Positions 47,732 to 55,730 of a DNA stretch of 64,000 nt are shown here, piece by piece. The notes beneath the pieces are model-generated. The model was not told where the DNA came from. It ran no database searches and worked only from the letters and a program-made list of their open reading frames with translations. The DNA comes from Proteus terrae. GTDB lineage: Bacteria > Pseudomonadota > Gammaproteobacteria > Enterobacterales > Enterobacteriaceae. The number at the start of each line of letters is the position of its first letter. The stretch's first letter is position 1. A program made the position numbers and the translations under genes. The stretch lies in NCBI RefSeq assembly GCF_003144325.1, contig NZ_PENS01000004.1:186001-250000 (forward strand). The letters are read 5' to 3'.

Positions 47732-49900
47732 TTAATGTGCCACTGTTTTTGCTTGCTCCACTAAGTTAATTAAACGACTTCTCATTGTGTGATAGTGTTG
47801 AGAAACTTGGCTTTCCGCCCATTTTTGATCCTCAATTTTAATCACTCTAGCTGCACAATATTTAGTTTCCGGCGTTTTTGACACAGGATCAAGATTATCT
47901 TGAGTCAGCTCATTACATGCTCCAATCCACCATTGATAAGTCATATAAATCGCTTGCTTGTTGATTGTCTCATTCACATTACAACGAGACATTACTTTAC
48001 CTCGGCGTGATTCAACCCAAACAATCTCTTGATCACAAATACCGGCTTCTTTGGCGACATCAGGGTGAACTTGAACATAACCAGGTTCATCTGCAAGTGA
48101 TGCCAATGCTTTACAGTTACCTGTCATCGAGCGACAAGAGTAATGCCCAACTTCACGCACTGTAGATAAAATCATTGGATAATCAGCATCAGGTAATTCA
48201 GCAGGCGCTCGCCATGGTGTCGCGAACAACTGACCTTTGCCTGATGGTGTGGTGAATTGATTACCTGAATATAAATAAGGTGTCCCTTTATCTTCAATAT
48301 CAGTACAAGGCCACTGAATATGAGCTAAACCTGCTAGTTTTTCATAAGTGACACCAAAGAACAGTGGGCATAATGCTCTGACTTCATTCCAGATCGCTTC
48401 ATTATTTTCATAAGACATCGGGTAGCCCATTTCTGTGGCTAATAAGCTAATGATTTCCCAGTCACGTTTTACATTGCCACGTGGTTCAATAGCTTTTTCA
48501 AAGCGCTGAAAACCTCTATCCGCACAGGTAAAGATGCCTGCATGTTCACCCCAGCTCGTTGACGGTAAAATCACATCGGCTTGCTCAGCGGTTTTAGTCA
48601 TAAAGATGTCTTGGACTACCACAAAATCGAGAGCTTCAAAGCCTTTTCTTACTAAGCCTAAATCGGCTTCGGTTTGTAATGGATCTTCACCCATGATGTA
48701 ATACGCTTTTACTTTACCTTCAATGGCTAAATGCGGTACTTCAGTAATCCGATACCCCACTTCAGGATCAAGTTGTTCCACAGGAATATTCCACGCTTGA
48801 GCAAATTTTTTACGTGTTTCTTCATCAGTGACATATTGATATCCTGGGAACATATTCGGTAAAACCCCCATATCACAAGCACCTTGAACATTATTTTGTC
48901 CACGAACTGGTGCAACACCAACATGCGGTTTACCTAAATTACCCGTTAATAATGCAAGACCAGATAAGCCTTTAACCACATCAACCGCTTGGCCAAATTG
49001 CGTGACCCCCATTCCCCACATAATTGTGGCTGTTTTAGCTCCCGCATAAGTACGCATTGCCTTACGGATTTCAATTGCAGGAATACCGACAATATCTTGT
49101 ACCGCTTCAGGGCTATAGTCTGCGAGTTGTTTTTTATATTCTTCCAAACCTTCGGTATAGCGACTGACATAATCTTTATCATAAAGATCTTCATCAATTA
49201 GCGTATACGCAAAGGCATTGACTAACGCCATATTAGTCCCATTTTTTAATGGTAAATATTGATTAGCGATTTTGGCTGTTTCGATTTTACGAGGATCACA
49301 AACGATTATTTTTGCACCTTTTTGTTTCGCTTTTACAACCCGACGCGCCACAATAGGATGAGAGTCAGCACAGTTATAGCCAAAAACTAATAAGCAATCT
49401 GAATCTTCAATATCCGCAATCGAGTTGCTCATAGCACCATTGCCGAGTGTTTCTTGTAAACCCGCAACAGAAGGGCCATGACAAACACGCGCACAGCAAT
49501 CGACATTATTATTACCTAATACTGCGCGAACAAATTTCTGCATCACAAAGTTGGTTTCATTCCCAGTTCCCCGAGAAGATCCTGTACACATGATGGATTT
49601 TGCACCGTATTTTTCTTTGATTTCCAGTAATTTTTTTGCCGTATATTGAATCGCTTCATTCCAACTTACAATTTCAAAATCAGCCCCTTTTTGTCGGCGG
49701 ATCATGGGTTCATGAATTCTGGCGGTCAGCAATTTATTGTCATAAAGAAAATCCCAACCATAGAGCCCTTTTAAGCAAAGTTCTCCTTGATTGGTGACAC
49801 CATTGGCACCTTCAGCTTTGATTATGCGACCATTTTCGACACAGAGATTGATTTTGCAGCCAGCGCCACAGTAAGGACAGACGGAGTTGATTTTGTTCAT
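47732..49900 (-). CDS. fdhF: Formate dehydrogenase H with Cys in place of Sec
   Basis: 722-residue cytoplasmic formate dehydrogenase (E. coli FdhF 715), the formate-oxidising part of formate hydrogenlyase. It has a single [4Fe-4S] site (Cys8, 11, 15, 42: VCPYCGAGCKINL). Codon 140 (49481-49483) is TGT in NNVDCCARVCHGPSVAGL, where E. coli has the TGA codon for selenocysteine. The SECIS loop bases GGTCTGC that follow in E. coli read GGTTTAC here, so the element is gone. No Tat signal, as expected for a cytoplasmic enzyme. A sigma-54-type promoter lies upstream, as for FhlA-controlled fdhF in E. coli. No hyc genes are in the window. Confidence 0.93.
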   Translation of the reverse strand: MNKINSVCPYCGAGCKINLCVENGRIIKAEGANGVTNQGELCLKGLYGWDFLYDNKLLTARIHEPMIRRQKGADFEIVSWNEAIQYTAKKLLEIKEKYGAKSIMCTGSSRGTGNETNFVMQKFVRAVLGNNNVDCCARVCHGPSVAGLQETLGNGAMSNSIADIEDSDCLLVFGYNCADSHPIVARRVVKAKQKGAKIIVCDPRKIETAKIANQYLPLKNGTNMALVNAFAYTLIDEDLYDKDYVSRYTEGLEEYKKQLADYSPEAVQDIVGIPAIEIRKAMRTYAGAKTATIMWGMGVTQFGQAVDVVKGLSGLALLTGNLGKPHVGVAPVRGQNNVQGACDMGVLPNMFPGYQYVTDEETRKKFAQAWNIPVEQLDPEVGYRITEVPHLAIEGKVKAYYIMGEDPLQTEADLGLVRKGFEALDFVVVQDIFMTKTAEQADVILPSTSWGEHAGIFTCADRGFQRFEKAIEPRGNVKRDWEIISLLATEMGYPMSYENNEAIWNEVRALCPLFFGVTYEKLAGLAHIQWPCTDIEDKGTPYLYSGNQFTTPSGKGQLFATPWRAPAELPDADYPMILSTVREVGHYSCRSMTGNCKALASLADEPGYVQVHPDVAKEAGICDQEIVWVESRRGKVMSRCNVNETINKQAIYMTYQWWIGACNELTQDNLDPVSKTPETKYCAARVIKIEDQKWAESQVSQHYHTMRSRLINLVEQAKTVAH

Positions 49901-49956
49901 TTGATATCCTTTCCCCTAACTAGGGAGTAAAAGAGTCATAAAGAACATTTAACTAA

Positions 49957-49972
49957 GCAGGAATTATGCCAA
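49957..49972 (-). promoter_or_regulatory. Sigma-54 promoter of fdhF
   Basis: On the minus strand TTGGCATAATTCCTGC fits TGGCAY-N5-TTGC with one change, with exact -24/-12 spacing. It predicts transcription from about 49945, 45 bases before fdhF, and suggests FhlA control. Confidence 0.7.
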
Positions 49973-50259
49973 TTAATTTTCAAAATATAATCAATGAGAT
50001 ACAAAAAAAAATAATATTTGATAATCGTTTCGTCATTTTTGTCGATGCTCACTTTACACAAATAGGGTTAATACCCTAACTTATTACGGAATTAGGCAAT
50101 TAGCATCAGGGGAACATTTGGAAATAAAAATTAATACTGAATTCTAATAAAATTTATTTCTTTAGTTTGAATTTATGATATAAATAATAAATACGCATTT
50201 TGAAAAACAATATTTCATATTGCATTGCGATTACATCCATTTCAATAAAGAGCAAAAAG

Positions 50260-50316
50260 ATGAATATGAACACCAATAACCGACTCCTAGGCCTAAACCT
50301 ACTACTCCTTCGTTAG
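50260..50316 (+). CDS. Leucine-rich attenuator leader peptide
   Basis: An 18-residue frame, MNMNTNNRLLGLNLLLLR, with AAAGAG about 8 bases before its ATG. Seven of 18 residues are leucine, four of them in one run read by CTA CTA CTC CTT; CTA is used four times and is rare in enterics. The stop codon overlaps the base-paired region of the attenuator that follows. The design is that of LeuL: a ribosome starved of charged leucyl-tRNA stalls here and changes RNA folding. It precedes the NSS-family transporter gene by about 200 bases. No described leader for this gene is known to me. Confidence 0.8.
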   Translation: MNMNTNNRLLGLNLLLLR

Positions 50317-50368
50317 GTGGCCGAGCACGTTCATTTTTTTGCAAAAGCCACCAGTCAGGTGGCTTTTT
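50290..50368 (+). promoter_or_regulatory. Transcription attenuator (1:2, 2:3 and terminator hairpins)
   Basis: Segment 1 (GGCC 50290-50293, ACCTA 50297-50301) pairs with segment 2 (TAGGT 50314-50318, GGCC 50319-50322). Segment 2 GGTGGC (50316-50321) can instead pair with segment 3 GCCACC (50347-50352). Segments 3 and 4, AAAAGCCACC (50343-50352) and GGTGGCTTTT (50358-50367), form a 10-base terminator stem ending in a T run. Stalling at the leucine codons covers segment 1, frees segment 2, and prevents termination. CTGGTGG at 50381-50387 is a further possible partner of CCACCAG (50348-50354). Confidence 0.82.
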
Positions 50369-50410
50369 GTTGTGCCCCTACTGGTGGAACTGTTTTTTAG
50401 GGGAGTTTCT

Positions 50411-50518
50411 ATGATGTTTAGTTTCACCATTAGGATGATGAGTTACAACGTCTTACCAATAAGCCACTGTATGGCAATGCCTTTCATAACAAACCAAATG
50501 AAGCAGGAGGCAAAATGA
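50411..50518 (+). CDS. Possible 35-residue small protein or second leader
   Basis: MMFSFTIRMMSYNVLPISHC continues to 35 residues. GGGGAG lies six bases before the ATG, a stronger ribosome site than most genes here, and the TGA overlaps the ATG of the transporter (ATGA). It is rich in methionine and has no clear membrane segment or known relatives. It may serve only to couple translation into the transporter gene or be a chance frame. Confidence 0.35.
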   Translation: MMFSFTIRMMSYNVLPISHCMAMPFITNQMKQEAK

Positions 50519-51831
50519 GCCAACAATGGACATCACGAGTCGGTCATATCTTAGCAGCCGCAGGCTCTGCAATCGGTATTGGCGCAATCTGGAAGTTTTC
50601 TTATGTCGCAGCCAATAATGGGGGCGGTGCATTTTTAATTGTCTTCTTGTTATTTAGTTTTGTTATCGGGCTTGCTGTATTACTGGCTGAGAATATTTTG
50701 GGCAGTAGCACACACGCTGAAGCCGTGAACGCATTTAAAAGAATGATGGGACGCAATTGGGTCATTATTGGCGTTATTGGTGTATTCAGTTCATGGTGTA
50801 TTTATAGCTTCTATAGTGTTGTCGGTGGTTGGACAATTGGCTATACCGTTATGGCGGCAACAGGTCAGTTGAATATTACAGATAGCACTGAATTAACTGG
50901 TATTTTTACCCGCTTTATTAGTGATCCTTTATGGCCTATTTTGGCTCACCTTACCTTTGCTGGATTAACCTGTTTTGTGGTTTTAGCGGGTGTACAACGT
51001 GGATTAGAGAAAGCCGTCAAAATCATGATGCCAATGTTATTTATCATTATGATTTTATTGATTATTGTTGGTATTAGCTTACCGGGTTCTTCTGAAGGTT
51101 TAAAATTATTTTTATACCCTGATTTCAGTAAGTTAACCCCTCAAGGTGTATTAGATGCATTAGGGTTAGCCTTCTTCTCACTGTCTATCGGTTTAGGTAT
51201 TCACATCACTTACAGTGCTTATTTGGCGGATAACAAAGGGATCGCCAACTCCAGTATGTGGGTCGTTATTTTATCTTGTATGGTGTGTGTACTTGCCGGA
51301 TTAATGATTTTCCCTGCATTATCTGCCGCAGGTTTAGAGCCGAATGCAGGCCCCGGTTTAACCTTTATGACTATGCCGGTTTATTTTGCCAACTTACCCG
51401 GCGGTAATATTTTAGCAGTAACTTTCTTTGTCTTGTTATTAATGGCAGCGTTAACCTCTGCAATTTCATTACTTGAGCATATCGTAGCTTATGTGCAGAT
51501 GCGTTTTCAGTGGACTCGTCGCCGTGCTGGATTAGTGGTTACAGCCTCTATTATGTTGATGGGTATTCCCGTTTCATTATCTTTTGGACCTATGAGTGAT
51601 ATGACATTAGGGGGCAAGACGGTCTTTGATTTATTGGATTATCTGACATCCAATATCTTGATGCCTTTATTTGGTATTGCGATGTGTTTGATCTTTGGCT
51701 GGTCAAGTAAAGCGAATGCATTTATTCCTGAAAACATCACTGGGTTAAAACGTCAAAGCTTATTACTGGTATGGCGTTATATTGGTCCAGTTTGTATAGG
51801 AATCATTTTAGTTCATGGATTGATTGGCTAA
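50515..51831 (+). CDS. Sodium-dependent neurotransmitter-symporter-family (NSS) amino acid transporter
   Basis: 438-residue inner membrane Na+/amino acid symporter with about 11 helices, the bacterial short form (as in MhsT and TnaT). Helix 1 reads QQWTSRVGHILAAAGSAIGI GAIWKFSYVAANNGGGAFLI, the NSS signature with the unwound Gly-containing substrate site. Helix 6-7 is LGLAFFSLSIGLGIHITYSA and helix 8 contains ALTSAISLLEH, the Na2 site. GGAGG precedes the ATG. The leucine-rich leader and attenuator upstream suggest expression when leucyl-tRNA is low, so leucine or another branched-chain or hydrophobic amino acid is the best guess for the substrate. Confidence 0.9.
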   Translation: MSQQWTSRVGHILAAAGSAIGIGAIWKFSYVAANNGGGAFLIVFLLFSFVIGLAVLLAENILGSSTHAEAVNAFKRMMGRNWVIIGVIGVFSSWCIYSFYSVVGGWTIGYTVMAATGQLNITDSTELTGIFTRFISDPLWPILAHLTFAGLTCFVVLAGVQRGLEKAVKIMMPMLFIIMILLIIVGISLPGSSEGLKLFLYPDFSKLTPQGVLDALGLAFFSLSIGLGIHITYSAYLADNKGIANSSMWVVILSCMVCVLAGLMIFPALSAAGLEPNAGPGLTFMTMPVYFANLPGGNILAVTFFVLLLMAALTSAISLLEHIVAYVQMRFQWTRRRAGLVVTASIMLMGIPVSLSFGPMSDMTLGGKTVFDLLDYLTSNILMPLFGIAMCLIFGWSSKANAFIPENITGLKRQSLLLVWRYIGPVCIGIILVHGLIG

Positions 51832-51862
51832 ATAAATTCCCTGTAAAAAACGTTTATTAAAT

Positions 51863-51894
51863 AGAAAGAGAGGGTCAAATGGCCCTCTCTTTCT
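51863..51894 (+). terminator. Terminator after the NSS transporter
   Basis: AGAAAGAGAGGG (51863-51874) pairs perfectly with CCCTCTCTTTCT (51883-51894), a 12-base stem with an 8-base loop. T-rich sequence follows after GC. Confidence 0.85.
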
Positions 51895-51948
51895 GCTTGT
51901 TTTCTTTGGATACTTTATATTACTTTTTCCCTAGCTGGTTTATCAAGA

Positions 51949-53256
51949 TCACCCAACCAATCCCATAGCTTGAGGTAAGAACATAGAAATTGCAGGAATA
52001 TATGTCACTAGTAACAGTACAAGAACGATAACTGCAAAAAAAGGTAATAGCGGTCTGATTACACCTTCAATCTTAATTTCACCTATCTTACAACCGGTAA
52101 ATAAAATAGGACCTACTGGCGGTGTTATCGTACCTAATGAAAGGTTAAACACCATCATGATACCGAATTGCACCGGGTCCATACCAAATTGAGCACAAAT
52201 CGGTAGGAAAATTGGAGTAAAGATTAACACCGCTGGCGTTGGGTCCATAAAAGTACCAACCAACAGTAAAACTAGGTTCATAATCAGTAAGATAACTAAA
52301 AAGCTATCGGTAAAAGAGAGTAAACCTGATGCGATAATGGCAGGTATTTTAGTAAATGCCATTACCCAAGACATAATGGATGATGTTGCAAGCATCAAAA
52401 TAACAATTGCCGTCATTTTTGCTGTTGCTAAGAAAATAGCAGGCAAATGGTTTATTTTGATATTTTTATAACACATACCCAAGATTAAAGAGTATACAAC
52501 AGCAATGGCTGAAGCTTCTGTTGCGGTAAAAATTCCGCCTAAGATCCCACCGATAACAACCACTATCATCATTAAGCTAGGAACCGCATCAAGCACGAGC
52601 TTAAAGGCTTGTCCTTTCATGGTACGCTTTTCAGCAACATAACCGCGACGTTTAGCAATAAAACCTGCCACTAACATCACACCCAGTCCCCATAAAATAC
52701 CGGGAATATAGCCCCCCATAAACAGAGCTGTAATCGAAACACTCCCTGCAATAGTGGCATAAACAATCAGTGTGTTACTTGGGGGAATTAACATGCCAGT
52801 TGGTGCTGATGCAATATTAACCGCAGCACTAAAAGCGGGATCGTAATTCTCTTTCTTTTGAATTGGAGACATGATGCCACCAATCGCCGCCGCAGACGCA
52901 ACACCAGAGCCACTGATTGAACCAAATAGCATATTTGCAACAACGTTAGTTTGCGCTAAAGGCCCCGGTAAAAAATTACTAACTAACTTAGCGCAGTTAA
53001 TTAAACGAATAGCGATACCGCCGTTATTCATTAAGTTACCCGCCAGAATAAAGAACGGGATTGCTAACAGAGCGAAAGAGTCTAACCCTACAAACACGCG
53101 TTGAGCTGAGGTTAAAATCGCACCATCAAAAGGCAATATCATTGCCATGGCGAAGAAAGAAGAAAGTCCAATACTGACGCTGATTGGTGTACCAATAAAT
53201 AAGAGAAGGAATGCACCAATAAACATGACTAGGGCAACAACAATTGCAATATCCAT
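51949..53256 (-). CDS. TRAP transporter large permease (DctM type)
   Basis: 435 residues with about 12 helices. It opens MDIAIVVALVMFIGAFLLLF, followed by IGTPISVSIGLSS, and holds FVGLDSFALLAIPFFILAGN LMNNGGIA near residue 52, GSISGSGVASAAAIGG near residue 112, and FMDPTPAVLIFTPIFLPICA near residue 340, all typical of DctM/SiaM/YiaN. It begins 2 bases after the end of the small subunit gene. It forms the transport path driven by a sodium gradient. The cluster suggests uronate or ketodeoxyuronate import. Confidence 0.92.
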   Translation of the reverse strand: MDIAIVVALVMFIGAFLLLFIGTPISVSIGLSSFFAMAMILPFDGAILTSAQRVFVGLDSFALLAIPFFILAGNLMNNGGIAIRLINCAKLVSNFLPGPLAQTNVVANMLFGSISGSGVASAAAIGGIMSPIQKKENYDPAFSAAVNIASAPTGMLIPPSNTLIVYATIAGSVSITALFMGGYIPGILWGLGVMLVAGFIAKRRGYVAEKRTMKGQAFKLVLDAVPSLMMIVVVIGGILGGIFTATEASAIAVVYSLILGMCYKNIKINHLPAIFLATAKMTAIVILMLATSSIMSWVMAFTKIPAIIASGLLSFTDSFLVILLIMNLVLLLVGTFMDPTPAVLIFTPIFLPICAQFGMDPVQFGIMMVFNLSLGTITPPVGPILFTGCKIGEIKIEGVIRPLLPFFAVIVLVLLLVTYIPAISMFLPQAMGLVG

Positions 53257-53258
53257 GG

Positions 53259-53819
53259 TTACACCTTTTGCTTTGAAGAAAATTGTCTAACCAATCCATA
53301 TTGGTTATATAAGCAATAAAAAATAGAGAGAACACCGCTTATAGGTATAGCTGCATAGATAACCCCGATAGGGATTTGCAGTGCCGAATCAAGTTGTCCC
53401 ATTTGGCGACTCATACCGATGTAGCCACCAATAGTGAGCACCAATAACACAAAAACGGTTGTGGCGAACTCACCTAAAATTTCAAGGAAAATACGGACTT
53501 TACGAGGCATACGATCACGCATAAACGTAATCGCGATATGTTCACGTAATCCAAACACATAAGCACTACCAATTAAAATTAACCAGATAAATAGGTAGCG
53601 AGAAAGCACTTCACTGACTGCACTAGGATCGTTAAATAGGTAACGGGTGATAACTTGGTAAGTCACCAATATCGTCATTAAACCCACAAGAAAAATACAA
53701 AAATAAGCGACGATGGTATCTATTTTTAGCTTAATGCTTGTTAAAAAAGTATAAAAATCCTTTTTTGCAACAGGCGTATTAAAGTCGTTTGAAGAGGGTA
53801 ATTTCTCTGAAGGTTCCAT
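53259..53819 (-). CDS. TRAP transporter small permease (DctQ type)
   Basis: 186 residues with four hydrophobic helices after a soluble N-terminal 35 residues. The family block is VLSRYLFIWLILIGSAYVFG LREHIAITF. It pairs with the DctM-type subunit. The start at 53819 (MEPSEKLPSS) gives a longer N-terminus than most DctQ proteins; a start further in is possible. It lies 52 bases after the binding-protein gene, behind a hairpin. Confidence 0.88.
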   Translation of the reverse strand: MEPSEKLPSSNDFNTPVAKKDFYTFLTSIKLKIDTIVAYFCIFLVGLMTILVTYQVITRYLFNDPSAVSEVLSRYLFIWLILIGSAYVFGLREHIAITFMRDRMPRKVRIFLEILGEFATTVFVLLVLTIGGYIGMSRQMGQLDSALQIPIGVIYAAIPISGVLSIFYCLYNQYGLVRQFSSKQKV

Positions 53820-53835
53820 GGTTGATCCTTATAAT

Positions 53836-53857
53836 AGGGGCTAAAAATTTAGCCCCT
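53836..53857 (-). terminator. Hairpin between TRAP binding protein and permease genes
   Basis: AGGGGCTAAA (53836-53845) pairs with TTTAGCCCCT (53848-53857). Such stems often stabilise the binding-protein message and reduce downstream expression, giving excess of the binding protein. Confidence 0.6.
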
Positions 53858-53871
53858 TGTAACAAACGGCA

Positions 53872-54882
53872 TTAGTTGGCTAATGCGCGGATCTTATTGT
53901 AGATATCTTTCTGTTCTGGTGTGGTCAGCATCGATTCTTGCAGCGGTTTACAACGCTCTTGGAATGGCTTGATATCAACCTCAGTAAATGTTGCACCTTG
54001 GCTAATAGCAGATTGTCGAGCCGTGTCTAACGCTTGGTTAAAGAGATTAAACTCAGTAACCGTACTTTCTTTCGCTAACTTACGGAAAGTCGCCTGATCT
54101 TCAGGGCTCATCTTGCTTAAGAATGCTTCATTCACGATAAGTAAGTCGGCAACCATGACGTGGCGGGTATAAGAGAAATGAGGTGCAACTTCATACTGTT
54201 TTAAGTCAGCATAAGTGATTTCGTTATTCTCTGCACCATCAAGAACACCTTGTTGGATAGCGGAATAAACTTCACCCTGTCCCATAGGAACACCTGTTCC
54301 TCCCATGCAAGACAGCATTTTCACCATAGTGTCAGATTGCATAACCCGGATCTTTCTTCCTTTCATGTCTTCAGGTGTTTTAATAGGTGTTCCTTTCACA
54401 TACATACTACGAGCACCCGCGGTATAGGCAGTAAGTACCTCGAAACCATTTCCTTTGGTTGAGCTAAATAGGCCATCTAACATATCACCTGTAAAAACTT
54501 TTCTTTGGTGTTCTGAGTCGTTATAGATATAAGGCATCGCCAGAACAGAGAAGTTTTTGTTGTAGTTTTCAACAAGAGGATTTGCAACCACAGCCAATTG
54601 AATGGCTCCTGATTGAACTAATTCAAGAGCGGCACGTTGGTCACCCAATAATTCATTCGGATGAATTTCGAGTTTATATTTCCCCCCCGTCGCAGCTTCT
54701 AATTTTTGACTGAAATCTTCCAGTGCTTTGTATTGAGGATTTTTTTCAGATTGGTTAAAAGCCGTTTTCAAAACAACAGGACTATCTGTTTTGTCATCTT
54801 CACCACATCCCGATAAAAAAAGGCTAGCGACTACAACGGTGCTGATAAGAGATAACTTAGGCAAAACATTCATTGTATGCAT
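53872..54882 (-). CDS. TRAP transporter substrate-binding lipoprotein (DctP type)
   Basis: 336 residues. The signal ends in LFLSGC, a lipobox, so the protein is probably lipid-anchored, unusual but known for DctP proteins. The mature part shows the DctP fold: LHPNELLGDQRAALELVQSG, the arginine-containing KIRVMQSDTMVKMLSCMGGT (the Arg expected to bind the substrate carboxylate, about 172) and QGEVYSAIQQGVLDGAENNE. AAGGGG precedes the ATG. A KdgR-like box 86 bases upstream ties it to the uronate genes; the substrate is probably an acidic sugar from that pathway. Confidence 0.9.
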   Translation of the reverse strand: MHTMNVLPKLSLISTVVVASLFLSGCGEDDKTDSPVVLKTAFNQSEKNPQYKALEDFSQKLEAATGGKYKLEIHPNELLGDQRAALELVQSGAIQLAVVANPLVENYNKNFSVLAMPYIYNDSEHQRKVFTGDMLDGLFSSTKGNGFEVLTAYTAGARSMYVKGTPIKTPEDMKGRKIRVMQSDTMVKMLSCMGGTGVPMGQGEVYSAIQQGVLDGAENNEITYADLKQYEVAPHFSYTRHVMVADLLIVNEAFLSKMSPEDQATFRKLAKESTVTEFNLFNQALDTARQSAISQGATFTEVDIKPFQERCKPLQESMLTTPEQKDIYNKIRALAN

Positions 54883-55222
54883 GTGAACCCCTTATGGGTT
54901 TGCGTATTTTGATAGTGTTAATGCTACTTGAATTTGACGATATTTCAGTGATCGAATTCAAGAAAATGAAATGGCGTTCCTATTTTTTGAAAATAGATTA
55001 CCAATTTTATGTTTGCAATTTCAAAAATAAAATAACTTATTGATAAATAAGGATTAAAATATCAAAAAAAGATAATTTATCTGTGAAAAAATAGGAAATA
55101 TATCTTCTGAAATAAACTATAGAATCGCTTTAAATCTGAATTACCGACTACTTATTAAGCAAAAAAGTAGCCGATAATCATATTTTGAATGGGGAATGAT
55201 AGGATGAAACTCTTAGTTATTA
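54883..55222. promoter_or_regulatory. Gap between yhcH-type gene and TRAP operon
   Basis: 340 AT-rich bases. CTACTT/AAGTAG near 55145-55172 may be a weak terminator for the upstream gene. The remaining sequence must hold the TRAP promoter with the KdgR-like box listed separately. No other element is evident. Confidence 0.5.
54968..54982. promoter_or_regulatory. Candidate KdgR box, TRAP operon
   Basis: TGAAATGGCGTTCCT fits TRAAAYRNYRTTTYA at 13 of 15 positions and lies 86 bases before the TRAP binding-protein gene. Confidence 0.5.
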
Positions 55223-55696
55223 TTACTGAGTTGCCAGCCATGTTTTGCTGATTTTAAAAACCGCCTTTTTAATTTTTTGCGAAGCATTTACCTGACAAGT
55301 AGGTCGATGAACTTCTCCAGGATAAAAAATGGCAAAATCCCCTGTATCAAGTAATAAACGGGTTGTAATAGGTGGGTTATCTAAGAAAATCAAATCCGGT
55401 TTTGTTTCTTGATATTGATGAGGATAGGTAATCGTTGTGCTGGTAGAGATCATCTCTTGACCCTTAAGTACAACTTGAATATCAAGATAATGGTCATGAA
55501 ACTCACTTTTTAAGTTTTCTTCACGATCGGTAGTCGGTGTGGAAATAATATAAAAAACATCATTATTAATAATGTTATATGTCCCTTCACTCTTCTCTTG
55601 CAAAGCGTTTAACGATAACTCTTTTTTAGTGAGTAATTTTAATAGTGCGGGCGGCAGCATTGTTGCATCAAGTTGCTTTAAATTTCCAGTGATCAT
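55223..55696 (-). CDS. YhcH/YiaL family protein (uronate cluster paralogue)
   Basis: 157 residues of the same cupin family as nanQ at 36647. NLKSEFHDHYLDIQVVLKGQ and DTGDFAIFYPGEVHRPTC carry the metal-ligand pattern (Glu, His, His). Family members in sialic acid and plant-sugar operons aid anomer opening of acidic sugars. It lies 34 bases after the fused kinase-aldolase gene and is likely co-transcribed, so a role on a ketodeoxy sugar such as KDG is plausible. Its sequence is well diverged from NanQ. Confidence 0.85.
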   Translation of the reverse strand: MITGNLKQLDATMLPPALLKLLTKKELSLNALQEKSEGTYNIINNDVFYIISTPTTDREENLKSEFHDHYLDIQVVLKGQEMISTSTTITYPHQYQETKPDLIFLDNPPITTRLLLDTGDFAIFYPGEVHRPTCQVNASQKIKKAVFKISKTWLATQ

Positions 55697-55730
55697 CAGG
55701 TTACCCTCTTAAATCCGTGTTTAAATTCAA

